A DNA stretch of 37,426 nt, taken from Phoronis australis (Eukaryota > Phoronida > Phoronidae). The stretch lies in NCBI GenBank assembly GCA_002633005.1, contig NMRA01001077.1, positions 16,914-54,339 on the forward strand. The letters run 5' to 3'. Under the pieces are notes generated by a model, which was not told the origin of the DNA, made no database searches, and saw only the letters and a list, made by a program, of their open reading frames with translations. The translations under genes were made by a program, and so were the position numbers. Below are positions 35,826 through 37,426 of this stretch, in pieces (within the stretch, counting starts at the first letter, position 1; every line of letters begins with the position of its first letter).

Positions 35826-36789
35826 TGTACACAACATGACTCTAGTACCTCAAAATAAATTTTATTATTATATCTTACTTGATTTCAGTGCCTTTAGTGC
35901 ACAGCTCATAAAGAAACACGCAAAAATTGAAAAAAATAATAATTATGTACAACGTCATGGGTTGAACCCTAGTCGTTCGCCATACCGTTCGGATCAGAGA
36001 CAAAGTGTATAGATTGAAGAGAATGCAAAGTACATTTAGCGTCGAGAAGGTTCGTAGAGGGATCAAAAGATGTGTTTCCGGAGCCTGCAGCAACAACATC
36101 CAGGCGGAAACTTCTGGGTGTTCCGAAGGACACCAAAGTTGCGCAGAAGTGGCATGACTTCGTGCGCCGAACGAGAGTGTGGGACGTCATCGTGGACCAA
36201 GCGATTCGGTCCGGGGCCACTCTGTGTTCTGCCCACTTTGAGGACACGTGTTTCGACTCCAGTCACAGGAGACGTTACGATGAAGGCCTGGTTCAATAAA
36301 GGGCAATATTTATCATTCAGAAACATCAGCTCTTAATTCAGGATCGTCTGTTGGATGACTGGGTTCAGTTGACTCGCCGAGCCCGAGGCCGCTTCTCTCG
36401 CGGGAGGATCCAGTTCATAAGGCTCAAAGTAGAAAAGTACGCAGCCGGAAGCACATTAAACTTGTTCTCGCTTTCGTGCAACCCCATTTCCTCATCCTGG
36501 CCACCATTCCCATACGTTTCTTCATAGTATTCGTTCAATTCTTGCTCTTAATCATCGTCACTTTCAAATTCCCTGGTCTCCGCCATTGTTCAATGCTAGT
36601 CACTGATCTCTTGTGTTCAACCCATGACGTCACATGGCGGGAAATGTGAAAATTGGCAAAATTGAAAGAAAAATCAAAATTTTGAGCTAATTACACAAAA
36701 TAAACATGGGTTTAGCTAAATTTTACGTCATACATTTAGTCTGTGGCCACCGGTAATTCAAAATGTGCAAAAATCCATGGTGTGTACTG
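35826..36789 (+). mobile_element. THAP-coding DNA element inserted in the SINE composite
   Basis: TTTAAAG occurs on both sides (35819-35825 and 36790-36796) and only once at the empty site in the other repeat copy (16490 region), so it is a target duplication of at least 7 bp. Short inverted ends are GTACACAACATG (35827-35838) and CATGGTGTGTAC (36776-36787). Inner inverted copies of TTCAACCCATGACGT lie at about 35952 and 36616. The size of the duplication and the THAP code suggest a P-like element, but no catalytic domain is left. Confidence 0.75.
36076..36298 (+). pseudogene. THAP zinc-finger domain with one frameshift
   Basis: The N-part KRCVSGACSNN is in one frame. Then GVPKDTKVAQKWHDFVRRTR and ATLCSAHFEDTCFDS are in another. 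Together they give the C-x4-C ... C-x2-H ligands, the W and the F of a THAP finger. A frameshift of about one base near 36110 separates the parts. No transposase body follows within the insertion, so it is a relic or a DNA-binding-only derivative. Confidence 0.8.
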
Positions 36790-37426
36790 TTTAAAGAAAA
36801 TAGAATCTGAGTGACGATGAAAAAACAGAAGCTGCTGGTAAGATGTGAATTTTAATAGAAGCCTTAGTGAATCACTCAGAAACTCAAAATTCTCTCTTTG
36901 TCAAACCTTAAGACGATTTCCAAAGCAATCACGTCATTACTGCCAACACAAAATAACGGATTTGGTCTTTTGGGCAATTGAAGACTATTTTAATTACAAC
37001 AAATTTGTTACAAACTTATTGCATATAAAAAGTGTAATATACATTACAAAAAGAAGCAGGTTTCGCGCGCAAACGCTGTGGATCATAAACAAGTAGGTCT
37101 CTTAGTATCAAAGTACGAGTGAAGTTCGTGGTGGTGTAGTGGTAAAACAAGCGCACTCTAAGTGCCAGGTTGTACGTTCGAGTCGGTGGTAATTGCAGTT
37201 TTTCAAGTTTGACACGTTCTCCGTGTTTTTATTTCTTTGCCTTTTTTGTTGGATCATACTTCAGGAACCAAGGTGAATGCTTGATGTTTAAAGGAAAAAC
37301 CAGAAAAATTCCCCTGGGCGGGAGGGGGGCAAACCCCCCCTAATAACTTTAAAATGACTGCAGGTATAACTTCTTCAAATTTGAGATACATTAATATGCA
37401 GTATCATGGGTGAGAAAAAACATGAC

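Larger units (their letters stand above)
35640..37346 (+). repeat. Composite SINE-like repeat, copy 2, interrupted
   Basis: It aligns with 16300-17040 in two parts, 35640-35825 and 36790-37346, with a 964-bp insertion between. The tRNA-like part is 37127-37198 (A box TGGTGTAGTGG, B box GTTCGAGTC at 37176). It ends GGGCGGGAGGGGGG and a C-run. Confidence 0.8.

Overview
This window looks like intronic, repeat-rich nuclear DNA of an invertebrate animal, most likely a deuterostome (hemichordate, echinoderm or cephalochordate type; the phylum is a guess). Coding sequence comes as short blocks bounded by GT/AG splice signals and separated by kilobases of AT-rich DNA. The encoded modules (F-type lectin, kringle, fibronectin III) are animal extracellular modules. 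The rest is dominated by LTR, non-LTR, tRNA-SINE, THAP-type and terminal-inverted-repeat elements. No bacterial operon, CRISPR array or rRNA is present.

One large minus-strand gene runs through the window. Thirteen exons between 33010 and 1971 can be joined with matching phases into one open frame of about 1,020 codons (3,065 nt). The order is F-type lectin (2 exons), kringle (1), second F-type lectin (2), an unrecognised beta-rich module (2), then five fibronectin III domains (6 exons). All visible exon joins are phase 1, except for phase 0 inside the second FN3 and after the last visible exon. The 3' end, with any transmembrane or cytoplasmic part, lies left of base 1. The 5' end is uncertain. 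The product is a modular secreted protein or receptor ectodomain, with lectin and kringle modules at its N-terminal side and an FN3 stalk.

Layout: 1-717, an LTR-like promoter with perfect heat-shock elements and a TATA box; 1971-6384, three FN3 exons; 7355-8098, minisatellite and 44-bp direct repeats; 8119-10393, a decayed Ty3/gypsy-type element with both LTRs; 11560-12580, a fragment of a duplicated FN3 exon cut by an RTE-type retrotransposon; 12680-13181, two FN3 exons; 13616-18889, nested DNA transposons and SINEs; 19296-26107, FN3, beta-module, lectin and kringle exons with a CAGGG-ended foldback element and CTCF-like repeat arrays; 29064-33010, first lectin domain; 33900-37426, a possible plus-strand first exon, another foldback element, an LTR copy, and a SINE composite split by a THAP-coding insertion.

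The most unusual observations are: (1) an 85-bp tandem repeat that has copied a splice acceptor and the start of a lectin exon, making three possible 21-nt in-frame microexons; (2) an FN3 exon duplicate destroyed by an RTE insertion; (3) a dispersed LTR with canonical heat-shock elements; (4) a transposon nest whose insertion order can be read from the sequence; and (5) tandem repeats headed by CTCF-like motifs.
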